Below are positions 25,094 through 37,321 of a stretch of DNA of 64,000 nt, in pieces. The translations under genes and the position numbers were made by a program. The DNA comes from Chondrilla cf. caribensis (lineage: Eukaryota; Porifera; Demospongiae; Chondrillida; Chondrillidae): NCBI GenBank assembly GCA_964020155.1, contig OZ026553.1, forward strand, positions 2,553,479 to 2,617,478, read 5' to 3'. Below the pieces are notes generated by a model. That model saw nothing but the letters and a program-made list of their open reading frames with translations. It had not been told where the DNA came from and did not search any database. The first letter of the stretch is position 1. Every line of letters starts with the position of its first letter.

Positions 25094-25800
25094 CAGTGGA
25101 ACCTGTCTAATGCGGTCACCTATGGAATCTAATTTCTTTCAATGGATTAGACAGGTGGCTGCATTAGAAAGGTGCTCATTAATATTCATTGTCATCATAA
25201 GTATATCAATAATACAGTATTATAATGATCATAGTGGGTAAATTCAACTGTTACAGCTATATGAAGTATCAGAAATGGTACTGTTTTAGTGAAACCTAAC
25301 AATAAAGGAATGCAGTGACCTTTACTGAGTGCTATAATAATCAGCCAAGAGAGTAGTTTGTAGATTCAGTTGACGGTTGTGGAGGTTATGCGCCAAGCAA
25401 GATGGCTACTTTGAATTTGTCTTTGTTCAGCTACGTCAGAGGATATCACAATTGCCTAAATATTTGGTCGCCACAGGTTGGAGAAATTTTGGAGGTTATT
25501 GCAGACCCCACTAATACTCACAACTTGATGGCTGTTGCAGTGATGAAGGATGAGGAAGTGGGGGGACATTCGCTGAAATCGATTTCCAGCCATAATCTAG
25601 CCATCCCATTGCATAACTGGATAACCATCTCGTTGTATCTGGGATTTCCTGTTTAGTGAGAATTTTGTGTTTCTGCTGGTTTCACAGAATTAGAAATGTG
25701 ACATTGGCTATCACATATTGTACTATATAAATAATTTCTGTGCAGAACCAGATTACCCTCCATCACACAATCTGATATTCATCCTGTTATGACTACTTAC
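25094..25800. mobile_element. Pogo-type element fragment carrying a HIRAN-like coding segment
   Basis: The left end 'cagtggaacctgtctaatgc' (about 25,095) matches pogo-type ends in this window. At 25,402-25,610 (+) a frame encodes YVRGYHNCLNIWSPQVGEIL, then NTHNLMAVAVMKDEEVGGH. I associate this pattern (RGYH..IW.P..GE.L....N.H...AVAV.KD..VGH) with HIRAN-like modules that turn up in sponge and cnidarian transposons. The right end was not found, so the extent is uncertain. Confidence 0.5.
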
Positions 25801-26199
25801 TATTCAAATTGCAGTATTCATTCAAATTACTTCATTAATTGTATGGGATTTCCATCATGAAATGTATTTTATACAGCTGGAAATACTGTAAAGTTGCTTT
25901 ACTGCAACTCCAGTATACATAATATATGGCACAATGCAAGAATGTAACGCTAACCGATAATTGTCAACTGAAAACTGTTGAAAATTCACGATTTCCCGCA
26001 AATAAGTGTGATTAGCAGATATCTGTTAACAGTTATCACTTATGCAGTAACACTTATCTATTACTGAAAATGCTAATCGAAATTATTGCTTCCTTTTTGT
26101 AGTGTAGCGTAGAATATGGGAATAATGTTGTAATTTGATTGTGTTTAGGAATCAACTAAATATCTACTTAAATATATGCTCATATCCCACCCCGTGTAG
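25800..26199. other. Intron before the GTPase exon
   Basis: AT-rich, non-coding. It ends in the acceptor 'cccgtgtag' at 26199. No other feature seen. Confidence 0.4.
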
Positions 26200-28910
26200 C
26201 TGCCAGTGACCTAGGTGGTTCAGTAGAAGTTGAGATTATAAAATGTGTCACACTTGGACCACCTGAAGCTGGGAAGTCACAACTCAAGAAAGCTCTGTCC
26301 GGTGAGTTTGAAGCCAGTTCTGAAAGCACTCCAGTTTCAACTGCCGCAGAGGTAGTCTTGGAGTGCTTCATGGAAGGAGAACTGACATGGAACAAGCTTG
26401 ACAGGGAACAACTCCAATCCGCACTGCACACGACTATCGCAGAGGAGAAATATGAACCCCACCCGATTCAATTGCACACACCTCACAAGTGGACTGAAGA
26501 GGCAACCCTGATCTCCATGAGTTCCCATGATGATACGGCAGGCCTTGCATTGCAGGACAAGAAGGAGGTCACAGAACCAAAGGTACCTTCCACTCCACCT
26601 GTACCATCAGTACCAATGGAAGAAGACAGTCGTATTCGTCTTGCGTTCTACAAGGTGAGAGAAAGAGTTCGTCGAAACCTCTCTCTTGCAACCGGTCATG
26701 AGCACCTAAACAACGTTCGCCTTATACACGTCATCGACAGCGGTGGTCAGCCAGCTTTCTTTGATCTACATCCAATGCTCGCCACTTCCCGAAGCCTTTA
26801 TTTCCTCCTTTACAATTCTCGTGAGGGCCTCCTCGCCTACCCAGAAATGACATATCGTAAGCCCTCTCTTTCCCCCACTAAAAGCATACCAAATACTACC
26901 CAGACCAATCTGGATTTGATCAAGCGCTCGTTTCACACCCTTCAGCACTGCAAGGAGAAGTTCCTGAGAATGGAAGAGAAACTGAAGAATCGACTGAGTG
27001 ATGGCATCACTTTCGGATCAGATGATGTCCTTCCTATTATCGTCGTTGGATCAAGGAAGAGTGCGCAGTCTCAAGATGAGAAGGAGGCTTCAGAATTACT
27101 AAGATCCAACTGTTGCCATATGTCAACCTGGAGGCACACTCGACGACAAGTGGTGATGGTAGAAAGCCTCGATCCTTCCTGCACTGGTGTCAAGGAGTTG
27201 CGTCAAGCTGTATCTAAGGCCGAATCCAAGTTCAAGATCAGTTTGCCACTCTTGTGGCTCCAGTGCCAGTTGACCTTCTGGTCGACTGATGATCCCGCCC
27301 TCTCTGTGATGACGTACCAGGATCTCAAGACCCTGTGTACTGAGGACAAGCTTGTGTCATCGGACAAGGAGTTTTTTGCCATGCTAAGCACCTTTCATAT
27401 GCTTGGCATATTCAGCTGCCCCACCATTGACCACATCACTGTGGATCCAGACGGTGGAGACAGTCTACACCAGTCTCCTGTCTTCACCAAGCCAGATGTC
27501 CTTTATCAGCAAGTCTCACGTATCCTCGAAGTCCCATTTCGTGATTTGGACAATCCTGATCAGAATCTGACATTTGGCCAAGTGGATTCTTTGGAGAAGC
27601 TTCAAAGAAGTGGAGAGCTCACTGCTGAGTCCCTCTCCATATTGGGAGTCCCAGACACACTGGGATCTTTTCCAAGATTTCAATCGTTCTTGCTCAAATG
27701 CCTAGTGAGGTGGGGATTGGCAGCTGAAGTATCACAAGACCCACTTCAGTTATTCATTCCTTCCATCCTGCCTCCACGCAAAGACCATGATCCCATCACA
27801 AACCAGAGCCCCATACCATCACTGGCACTCACTATTGCCGCCACTGAAGACCCTAGGGATTATTATGTTCCCCAGGGCATCTTCCCCCACTTTGTAGTGA
27901 GTGTCATGAAGCGTCGTAGTGATGGGTATGGTCTTGATGTAGGGATAGGAAATGCCACTCCTCGCTGTCGAGATGTTATTTCATTCACAAAGGATGTCTG
28001 TACACGCACCAAATGGTCCTACAACATGCAAGCTGTAGACCGTATCGACCACATTTCAGTCCATATTGCTCCAGATATGGGGTGGGGATTGTGGACAACA
28101 CGAGACTGCCATGTCATCATTGAGGACCTCAAGCATTCCATGGAAGAGGCCTACTCCAACCTCTACCAGAAGAGTCAGCTCTGCTCAGTGATTATCTGCT
28201 GTCAATGCACCCTCTGCCCTCTTTCCAAGACGAAAGACCACCTTGCTCGTTTAGATCCCACACATGCCACCATTCGCTGCTTGTCTCGTGAGTGTGAGAA
28301 ACGTCATGCCAAGAGGTGTGATACTGAAATGGAAGCTATTCTGAAAGGATCCATATTACGTGAGTCATGATTATCATTGGTGTGTGTTTGTGTGTTTGTT
28401 TTAATTTTAATATTTATATTTTAATTTATGATACTGCAGCACCCATGTCAACTGGCGACATACCACAGCCACCCAGTACCTCTGCAAGGGATACCTCCCC
28501 CTCTCAACACCCTCAGAGTCTGGAGTTCTACAGTGAGTACTAGTGAGATACAGTCAGTGTCTGTTGGTCAGAGCATACAGCAATAATATTACATTTCTGA
28601 TTCCATCATCACAGGTCTGACTCCATCAGATGTCGGTCTGAGCAAGATTTTATCAGACCAACCAGTCTGGCAATTCATGGCAATTGGTTTGGGGGTTCCT
28701 GTCAACCATGTTCAGGCTTACGAGTCAAAACCACTTGGTGGTCTACTAGCCCTGCAATACTGGAGGGACGGTAGATCAGGACAGTCCTTCCCTCCAACCT
28801 GGAGGTTTCTATTGAAGAATGTGGCAGATACATTCGGGAAGAATGTCGCTGAAGATTTGGAGAAGAAAGCCTCCAAAGAGCCGACATGGAGTACTGGACA
28901 GAATAAATGA
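26200..28910 (+). CDS. GTPase-COR-like core and C-terminal Death-type domain
   Basis: Three exons: 26200-28359, 28440-28532 and 28615-28910 (stop 28908-28910). All have GT-AG borders and phase-1 joins. The large exon opens with a P-loop GPPEAGKSQLKKAL (26256-26297), then has a G3-like VIDSGGQPAFFDLHP (about 26,730-26,775) and a hydrophobic IVVGS segment (about 27,040) where the usual [NT]KxD is not evident. This order fits a Roc-like GTPase followed by a COR-type region (to about 28,350). A Pro/Ser/Thr-rich linker exon follows. The last exon encodes a Death-fold-like domain of about 90 residues (LTPSDVGLSKILSD, WRFLLKNVADTFGKNVAED). Proteins of this build are cytoplasmic signalling scaffolds in sponges and cnidarians; the exact role is not known. 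The exact paralogue was not named. With the upstream exons, the coding length in this window is 1,180 codons plus stop. Confidence 0.8.
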
Positions 28911-29770
28911 CACTGTTTGTCACCTCTCCTGTGATGACAATGTACTGTTGTCATGGTCACCTTATTCCATACATCCTGTATGTACATGAGATTGTATTAT
29001 TGTAGTCATGTCACATGTAGTGTTGGGTTAGTATTACTGGTTTGGTAGTAGTATAATTACTGTGTATCATCATTGTTATTGCTATTATTATAAATATCAT
29101 TATCATTTTTGTTATTATAGTATTATTATGTACATTATGTAGTATTAGTAGTACTGTTCATTTTTCTCTGTTATACTAATTGAAGTATGTATTATCATGA
29201 TTAGTGGGAATGAGCAGTTTGCACAATTATTAAAATAATAATAATTATTATTATTATCTTATCTTAGTTGTTGTAATAATAATATAATAATAATATTGTA
29301 TTACATATTATAATAAAATTGAAATTACTATATATATATATAGATAGATATGTATAATAATAATGTTATCCATTATATGAATATTATATATATTATTCAT
29401 GATTATATGCATATGTGTACAGCGACAGAGAATTCGAAGTTAAATAATTATATAATATTTTACAATATTATACTTGCATATATTATACTATATATATATG
29501 ACATTGTATGTATAATAATATTATGCACAAAATATCATCTTCGGAATAATTATTCTTTATGAGTATGTAACATTTGTTTCCTTTTTAGCTGGGCCTTACT
29601 ACTTAACAATGGTTTAAGAAACACAATATAGCTATCACAGTGTACTTGTACTGTTATCACACAGTCTTGAAATTTGTGAATATTATAATAACATTATTAT
29701 ATACACACAATATACCAATATTATGCAATTATTCACTATTATTAGTTGAACACTACAATAATTATTTAAA
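28911..29770. other. Intergenic, AT-rich, between converging genes
   Basis: Lies between the stop of the GTPase-COR gene (+) and the stop of the condensin-like gene (-). Dominated by TTA/ATT repeats and (TA)n (29,328-29,342). It must hold both 3' UTRs and poly(A) sites; AATAAA-like strings are frequent but uninformative here. Confidence 0.5.
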
Positions 29771-31089
29771 TCAGTCATCTAGGTAATCATCATTGTCAGG
29801 TGTAAACACAGAAGGAGCTCTGAACTCCAAAATATCTTCAAAAATAAGTTTCTTTGAAATCAACTGCAAAGAGAGTGTATCCTCTCCCTCATCTTCTCCA
29901 CCAGCAGCATCAATCTTAATATTGTAGTTGTTAGCCTGTGAGAGATGGTAGTAAGAGTGTGTACATGAGAGATGGTAGTAGGAGTGTGTACGTGAGAGAT
30001 GGTAGTAGGAGTGTGTACATGAGAGATGGTAGTAGGAGTGTGTACATGAGAGATGGTAGTAGGAGTGTGTACATGAGAGATGGTAGTAGGAATGTGTACA
30101 TGAGAGATGGTAGTAGGAGTGATGGTAGTAGGAGTGTGTACATGAGAGATGGTAGTAGGAGTGTGTACATGAGAGATGGTAGTAGGAGTGTATACATAAG
30201 AGATAGTGATAGGAGTGTGTACATGAGATGGTAGTAGGAATGTGTACATGAGAGATGGTAGTAGGAGTGTGTACATGAGAGATGGTAGTAGGAGTGTGTA
30301 CATGAGAGATGGTAGTAGGAGTGTGTACATGAGAGATGGTAGTAGGAGTGTGTACATGAGAGATGGTAGTAGGAGTGTGTACATGAGAGATGGTAGTAGG
30401 AGTGTGTACATGAGAGATGGTAGTAGGAGTGTGTACACGAGAGATGGTAGTAAAAATGTGTACATGAGAGATGGTAGTAGGAGTGTGTACATGAGAGATG
30501 GTAGTAGGAGTGTGTACATGAGAGATGGTAGTAGGAGTGTGTACATGAGAGTTGGTAGTAGGAGTGTGTACATGAGAGTTGGTAGTAGGAGTGTGTACAT
30601 GAGAGATGGTAGTAGGAGCGTGTACATGAGAGATGGTAGTAGGAGTGTGTACCTGATGTACTCGCTCACTCACCAGCTGTAACATGGCTGAAAATGTCCA
30701 ACATATGTCATAACGGTTTTTCCCACAAACAAGATCTCCAAATGGAATCCATTCAGATTCTACAGAAGGAAAATTAGAAGACCACTTGAGAGAGGTACAT
30801 ACACAACATGTACTGTATATACACAGATGTACAGTGATACATGTGTGAATGCTGACTCAGCAATACAGCCCCTAGAAACACCCCAACACAGATACTGCAG
30901 AACAGACTGCTAACTGTAAGGCCTGTTAGCCAGGCTAGTGTTGAGAGTATTGAGTTAGCCGTTGCAGCCAGAAGACACTGCAGAACAGACTGATATGTGT
31001 GTTTACTAACTGTGAGACCTGTTATTGTAAACATCCTGTCATAATGTGGTCTCAAGACTCTAGAGAACGCACAGTACAATCAAGATACA

Positions 31090-31159
<70 letters not shown>

Positions 31160-33131
31160 GTGTGTGTGTGTGTGTGTGTTTGTGTGTGTATGTGTGTACA
31201 TGCGTGCATGCATGTACTACATGCATACGTTCACACATACACAACAGCTCACCTCTTACTGGAGTTGTGGTCTGATACGATCGTCCCATTCCTGAACTCT
31301 CTTTGACAGGTCAGTTTCTTGAGCATAGGTGTGAGCTTGTACTAGGGTCTGCTCCTGTAGCATGTTAGGAATACCTTGTATACAAAATATTCCTTTTCCA
31401 CACCAAACACACCCTGTGTGGTGCTGAGCCTTGTTACTGTGCAGTAGGGAGCCCTCAGAGTATATGTATGTACATGAACAGGTAGGTATTGCACATAATG
31501 TACAGATGAAGGGGTAGTTTCAGAATTGGATGTAGTGAGGATGAACGGAATACAGTGAATAACTGTTAACCCACCCCCGGTTAATCCATCAAAACTATTC
31601 TCCACCATTTTATAATGAAACGATTTCGCTTGTATGGCTACGCTATACAAGCAATCCACCATCTCACAATTCCGCCATCCGCCATTCTTCTGTGTACCAA
31701 TTTGCAATTATGTATGGGCTTTAGTTACAGATAATCTGCCACGTTTTGAGAAGTTGTCTTAGTGTATAGAGCAAAATAGCAGCAAAGCGTTCTAAAATTG
31801 ACTTGACAATGAAGCAAAGAAGTATATTTCCAATTACAGAAAGAGGAATCCGACAGCAAAGTTAGAAATACTCACAAACCGTTTCTCGAAGAAGAGAAAC
31901 ATAAAAATTGCGTGATGAATGGTATAGGAGACATCCTGAAGATCAGTACAATCCATCATATCATTAATTTTATCTGCCAAAATTTTGCCCGAACCAATTG
32001 CAGCAGATTAACGAATATTCATTGTACACAAAGACATCCACTGTACACAACACATGTATGTATGTGAATACAAACATATGATCCATGTTTTGGGCTAGCA
32101 GTGGAATGTACACAGTATGGGTGATTGTACAGCAGCCTTATGTAGGGAAGATGTTCAGTTGTGTGTGATTGCCATGGTGCACATAAGTACTACAGTACAA
32201 TTGTTGGTATGCAGTGCACACAAGTCCACAGTGAATGTGAGGACCACTCACCACATAGTCCCTGACCAGTTCCTCATAACTTTGTACAAGTCCTGAATGT
32301 TTGGCAGTAGTGTCTCCAGACACATTGAAACCTGACACAGAATAACAATAATGGATATACAGAGTGTCAGGATATGTCAGGATACTATATACAGTGTGTC
32401 AGGATACTATATACAATTTGTCAGGATATCTCAGGATACTACATACAATTTGTCAGAATATGATCGGATATTATGTACAGTGTGTCAGGATACGTAAGGA
32501 TACTATACACAGTATGTCGGGATATGTCAGGATACTACATACAGTGTGTCAGGATATGTCAGGATACTATATACAGTGTGTCAGGGTATGTCAGGATACT
32601 ATAAACAAGATGTATCAGTGAATACAAAGGTTAGACTACTATTACTTATACAACTTATACTACTTATACTACTTATACTATGTACAAACAGTACTCTAGT
32701 ATAGTACATATGTATGTGTGCACACAACATTATTCAGATAAGACCTTTATAAACAGTATGCCATGGGTCAGGATATGTCAGGATACTACTTACTTGACAA
32801 CATCCCATAACTACCAGCACAGATACACTATGTTCAACAGTGAGGTATACAGGTGGTGTGTGTGAGAAGTGTCTCATGTACCAGTGGGTCCACTATAGCT
32901 GTGGTATACTTGTTGCTACACTGACAACATCCCATAACCAACAGCACAACTGGGAGGGAGTACACACAAATGTGGGGTGTGCAGACAGTGCGTGAAGTGT
33001 CTCACCACTGGGGTCCACTCCAGTTGCATGGGGTGGACTGTTACCTCTGTAGTCTTCAACCATCTGTCCCTCACTGACTCTACCAAGAGCAGTGTCAACT
33101 TGATGATGTAGGCTGTCATCACCACCAACAT
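29771..33131 (-). CDS. NCAPH2: Condensin-II subunit H2 (NCAPH2-like), C-terminal part
   Basis: Minus-strand exons, 5' to 3': 33131-33006, 32331-32252, 31354-31260, 30759-30674 and 29935-29771 (stop 29771-29773). All borders are GT-AG. The protein contains [50 protein letters not shown] and [11 protein letters not shown]...DTLSLQL, which follow the C-terminal third of vertebrate NCAPH2 in order. That region is the winged-helix end of the kleisin that joins the SMC2/SMC4 ring in condensin II. Phases chain except between 31260 (phase 2) and 30759 (phase 1), so a small exon, which should hold the family's PFDIHxYG motif, is missing or unrecognised. No N-terminal kleisin domain is visible upstream before eS10. 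It may be a truncated paralogue, a decaying copy, or a gene with unrecognised exons. Confidence 0.75.
29938..30655. repeat. 27-bp minisatellite in the last condensin-gene intron
   Basis: About 26 tandem copies of a 27-bp unit (core 'gagatggtagtaggagtgtg') with point variants and a few shortened units (for example around 30,121 and 30,229). It fills nearly all of intron 29936-30673. Because 27 is a multiple of three, long open frames arise on both strands; these are not genes. The array begins at the splice acceptor, and the acceptor 'ctctcacag' itself resembles the repeat. Confidence 0.9.
30937..31195. repeat. Dispersed repeat ending in (TG)n, copy 2
   Basis: Matches 14,078-14,325 closely ('agacactgcagaacagactg', 'gttattgtaaacatcctgtc') and ends in (TG)n (31,090-31,190). 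It lies exactly where a small exon is missing from the condensin-like gene, so insertion here may have removed or displaced that exon. Confidence 0.75.
31551..32026. mobile_element. Pogo-type MITE, about 476 bp, in condensin-gene intron
   Basis: Left end 'cagtgaataactgttaaccc' and right end (complement 'caatgaatattcgttaatct') form imperfect terminal inverted repeats next to TA. No transposase frame. It lies between exons 32252 and 31354. Confidence 0.6.
32355..32625. repeat. Tandem repeat, unit about 30-33 bp
   Basis: Eight or nine degenerate copies of 'tgtcaggatactatatacag' with inserted 'gtcaggatatgtcaggata'. A stray copy lies at 32,768-32,790. Intron of the condensin-like gene. Confidence 0.75.
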
Positions 33132-33139
33132 CTACAGAC

Positions 33140-33935
33140 ATGTGGAGTGTGGGTGAGTTGGGAGTGTACAGGTAGCACAATACAACAGGACTTCTGATAA
33201 CAGTGTTAGAAAACAAATCTGAAATCTCCAAGGAAGCCAGAGAAGTCCCAACACTCACAGTACATACATCATGTAATAGCCGAAGTACCTCTGGTAGGGC
33301 TGTAGTGGATGTACAGACACTTTAGCTTGGTTGTTTATGAGGGCGAAACTCGAGTTACGGTAATCAATAACTCCTTGATCAAGGTTTAGATAATTCAGTA
33401 CTGATATTCGGTGGATATCCAATCAATTAGGTATAATAGATAATAGACAATAGACTTTATCTTAGTTAGGTCTGGTGGAATATAAAACTTGAAAAAAATA
33501 ACCGATTACCTTCTAGCTTGTACGTATTAGAGATCGAGGTTATATCTGCTAGTAGTGAAGATTAATTAATTTTAATTAGTTGGGGTTACTCTATAATAAA
33601 ATAAATAAGCAATAAATCTCAATTTAATTCCTATACTGTCTCAAAACTGATACGTCCAATCAGGGAAATAATGCAATCTAGAAGTACTAGTGGCTCTTTC
33701 ACTCCTAGCTTAGGTATGCTGGAGTTAAAGATTGTATGTACAAGTGGTGGAGATTATAGTGAAATTGTGAAGTTATGAGGCTTCCGATATCCGCTGAGTG
33801 TCTGAAGATTGATTTCTGATTATTGATTGTTTATTCCATACATACTCTATACTCGTATATACCCGGTTACAGAGTATGGTGTATCTATGTATACTCCAAT
33901 CATAGACCTAGGGTCTATGCTCCAATAAAACTAAC
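33140..33935. other. Non-coding, between condensin exons and a possible first exon
   Basis: No supported exon. A short minus-strand piece at about 33,255-33,290 (EVLRLLHDV, after 'cctaccag') could be an exon but its phase does not join the next one. Confidence 0.3.
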
Positions 33936-34039
33936 CTTGAGTTCACACCCAGATTCCCTGTTACACTGATGAATAAAGCAGCTGCCAAGACGATAATTTG
34001 GACATAGACGGTCATTATTCTGCGGTACTCCATGTCCAT
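33936..34039 (-). CDS. Possible first exon with hydrophobic N-terminus
   Basis: Minus-strand ATG at 34039 opens MDMEYRRIMTVYVQIIVLAA and continues LFISVTGNLGVNS, a signal-peptide-like or membrane segment. It ends at a plausible donor 'AG|gttagt'. It lies upstream of the condensin-like exons on the same strand, but its phase (2) does not join the next exon (needs 1). It may belong to another transcript or be chance. Confidence 0.3.
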
Positions 34040-34433
34040 AGTTACAGTACTTGCAAGGGATCCGCGTCTTTCCAGACTAGGCTTGCATGAGCCACGTGTG
34101 ACTACACGTAGACCAAATAAAATTGCACCAAAAAATCCTTTTCCCGACTTCGATATCTTAATTGCCTATTGTAGACACTCTAAAATACGTCGAGTGTCTA
34201 CGGCTGAATATACCATTCCATTACAGATCAACTTTGAATTCATTCTCAGTTCCAGTACAGACTGTCATGTTCCACCTCCAGCCTGGAGCCCCAAGCCAAA
34301 TGGACAGGTCCAAATTGAGAAGTGTGTATAAGATAATCAGAATAATGCATGTGCATTGCATTGAATCAGCATAATATCTCACATCAATACAAGTACATTA
34401 TTAATAATGATTTAGGTTACAGGTCAAAGAGAT

Positions 34434-36885
34434 TCATTGTCCACCAGATCCTCGTCCAAATCCATCTTTCTGTAGAACACAAGTGAAAAACTGACTGTGA
34501 CCAAAGACAGCTTCATAAGCCACAGTAACCTAATCAGTATGCATGTACAATCCATACTCACAAAGCATACAATATTTGAAATAAGTGTCTACCACAATCA
34601 ACAGCATCTGCGGTTGCTTCATCCATCATATTTAAGTGCAAATAAGAGGACAGAGTTGCAGTCTACCAGTAACCCTATTGCTTGAAGTTGAGAGCATACC
34701 AGTCATAACCAAGTTACAAGGTCGGTGGGTTTGACACCATCCTCACCTACTGTACAGTATTAGACATGTACATACATTGCACTGGAAACTGGTTTGTAAC
34801 ATTTTTCTTATATACTTTCTACCAATTAACTCATTAAATGCCTATCTAACTCTATTATGGCAGGTGGTATTATACTCACAAACGTTTACAGTGTGGGGTA
34901 AGTTAGTCAACTACGAATGTCCTCGAAATTACATCTAGAGGAATGTGACTCACAAAAACAATCTCTTGCTCATTTGGTATTCCAACTGGCTTTTTATCAA
35001 AGTCTTGACGTGTTCTGTACCCTTCACGATCCTGTACTTCTTCTCTAGCTCCTCTGTCCCCTTCCCCATAACCTACACAGAAAGTGCAAACCTCTCATTG
35101 AAATCACCAGACAGATGATGATTATCATAGAGGTCAACCTTAAGCTTGAAGGGCGGTGACCGTCACAGGAATTAGTGAGTATGCCCATAGCCTATTTCGG
35201 ATAATAATTATATTATTATGAATGATAAGTTATATGTACGTACATAGGCAATGAGTAGAGGTGATAGTGAGAAACAAAATAAATGCTGTGAGTAGGTACA
35301 CAGGACAATATGACCTATTTGACCCAATGCTTTTTAAGTACTTTGGAAATTCAACTGATAGTCACTTTTTGGGGGGAAATGCTCCCATGAATTCCATTAT
35401 GAAACAGCAAACAAAATACAAATGAACACAAGTTGAGATAGTACTAGGTCCTCTTCCTGGATCAGGTGCACTGTACCCACCTCTAGGCTTGGCTCTCGGG
35501 ATCTCCTGCCTCTGTGGCCGCTTGAGTGTTGCCGGTACAATTTCTTGGGGAAGGTGCAAGAATTCTCTCAGATATTGAATACCTACATAAAGGCAATAAA
35601 AACATAAAATTACTACTGAGGTCCATAGATAGTGAATGATTTAATCAGCTTAAGATATTAACACATGGCTAGGTTCTAAACTCTCACATCAGATATGGTA
35701 CCCATCACACAAAACTGAACGTTTACTGGCATACCAATGCCCTTTCGTACCAACTTGACGATTTCTTAAAAATGTACACCTACGTAACAATAAGAAGGAT
35801 CTCACCATAATTCACAAATGTGATTGACGTTACACTCATCAACATCCTTAAAGGCATTTGCGGAGTTCCCCAATGGATTTGACGTTTTAGTTTAGGAATT
35901 GCACCAAGAATTCTCACAAACTGTACTGTACACCATACTTGAACTACGCCAATTGTTAGATAATCAGTTATGAAGAACAGTAATGGGTAAAGTATATGAA
36001 TTTGAAAGTGCTTATGATAGAACCAACTTGATTCCTCTTTGGAAGCTCTAGTAGAAGGGAAACAACACTTCAATGTGTTGACTAGAGCATAGGGAAACAA
36101 AAAAAACTAGTACACCTGCACTCGTCCATACATGAATCTGTTCCATGAACACTTACTGAAGATCAGTACAATCATTGAACCTTCAGTTTTACATTGGTAC
36201 CGCAAATACTGCCACATTCCATGTATCCCCATGCTTAAAACACCCATACAGGAAGCATGTGTGTACATGTACCTGTATCCATGCCCACCAAAAAAGAATG
36301 GCTGCTTAGTGGCTGAGAATTTAAAATTGATGATTGTTAGGATGTGCAGCCACAGTGATGATGATTACCTTACTACAATTCACAGGCCGATCAACATCAA
36401 GTTAGTATGCACTTACACACATTCAACTACGTACATACGCACACACAATTGTTTCTCCACACATATCAAGTGTGATCTATAACCAACCATGCCAAACATT
36501 CACAAAAATGAAATCAACATTTGGGAATTTAGCAGATGGGATACCCTCCTTCCTGTACTGTAGGCTACATCTTTCTGAAAATATGGCAGTTTTAGGTAGG
36601 TACGTACACTGACAACAGGGGATACTGTACGAACATATTCTAACATTGAGACTGGATAACAGAAGTACTTTTCTGATAAAACCAACATACCTTCATTAGT
36701 GAGATACCAATAGAAGTGGCGCCATACGTACTGCTCTTTTACATAGCCTCGTGATTTAAGACTCTAAAGATACGAGATAGAAAGAAGTACACATAATATG
36801 CATACAACCGTTCTTCTTGTACACATACGTACGTAGCTACAAAAGATGCTCGTAGAAATATCGCTTGGCATTACGTACATAACCG

Positions 36886-36969
<84 letters not shown>

Positions 36970-37151
36970 TTCAGGCAAATCGAAACAACGAAAGAATTAA
37001 AACTCACCGTTAAGGCTTTGATGGCATATAGGTTTGAGCATCCAACCTCTGGGTGTTTAGCCCCAGGAGAATAATCTTTCTTGGCGACCATAACGCCTTC
37101 CTTGAAAAGGTGCTCATAAATAGCTATTCTGTCTTTTTTCGGTATTAACAT
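34434..37151 (-). CDS. RPS10: Cytosolic ribosomal protein eS10
   Basis: Complete minus-strand gene. Exons at 37151-37008, 36763-36691, 35582-35481, 35072-34954 and 34469-34434 sum to 474 bases, giving 157 residues plus stop (human eS10 has 165). All introns are GT-AG. The start [19 protein letters not shown] and [20 protein letters not shown] are diagnostic of eS10, a small-subunit protein near the ribosomal beak that contacts mRNA-entry factors. [17 protein letters not shown] follows. The tail is the usual basic/Gly-rich type ending FGRGSGGQ. Intron 1 holds the (CA)n tract at 36,889-36,968. It is transcribed away from RASEF, with start codons 170 bp apart. Confidence 0.97.
35590..36685. other. 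Intron 2 of eS10
   Basis: About 1.1 kb between the GTATGT donor below 36691 and the acceptor at 35583. No snoRNA or other gene was recognised, although ribosomal-protein introns often host snoRNAs. Confidence 0.4.
36889..36968. repeat. (CA)n microsatellite, 80 bp
   Basis: A pure CA tract of 40 units in intron 1 of the eS10 gene. Confidence 0.98.
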
Positions 37152-37321
37152 TTTCTAGCGTGGAATATACGTACGACATATAGTAAATACCACGAATGCT
37201 TACAAAACGAAGCGTTAAGAGACACGATTGAGGACGATTGCGTTCCACGTGAACTAACCCGTCTTCTCCAAAATGTCCCAGGGAGTAGGCGTGGTCCACA
37301 CAATTGGCAAAATTTTTAAAA
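37152..37321. promoter_or_regulatory. Shared head-to-head promoter region of eS10 and RASEF
   Basis: Only 170 bp separate the eS10 start codon (-) from the RASEF start codon (+). Both 5' UTRs and both promoters must lie here or within the first exons. The segment contains 'cttgaaaag'-free, fairly GC-rich sequence and pyrimidine runs, but no clear TATA box. A bidirectional promoter is inferred from spacing alone. Confidence 0.6.

Noticed and set aside
29771..30685. Open frames of about 300 and 270 codons on the minus strand (His-Thr-Pro repeats)
   Set aside because: They are made by the 27-bp minisatellite. Only the last 55 codons, after the acceptor at 29936, are a real exon of the condensin-like gene.
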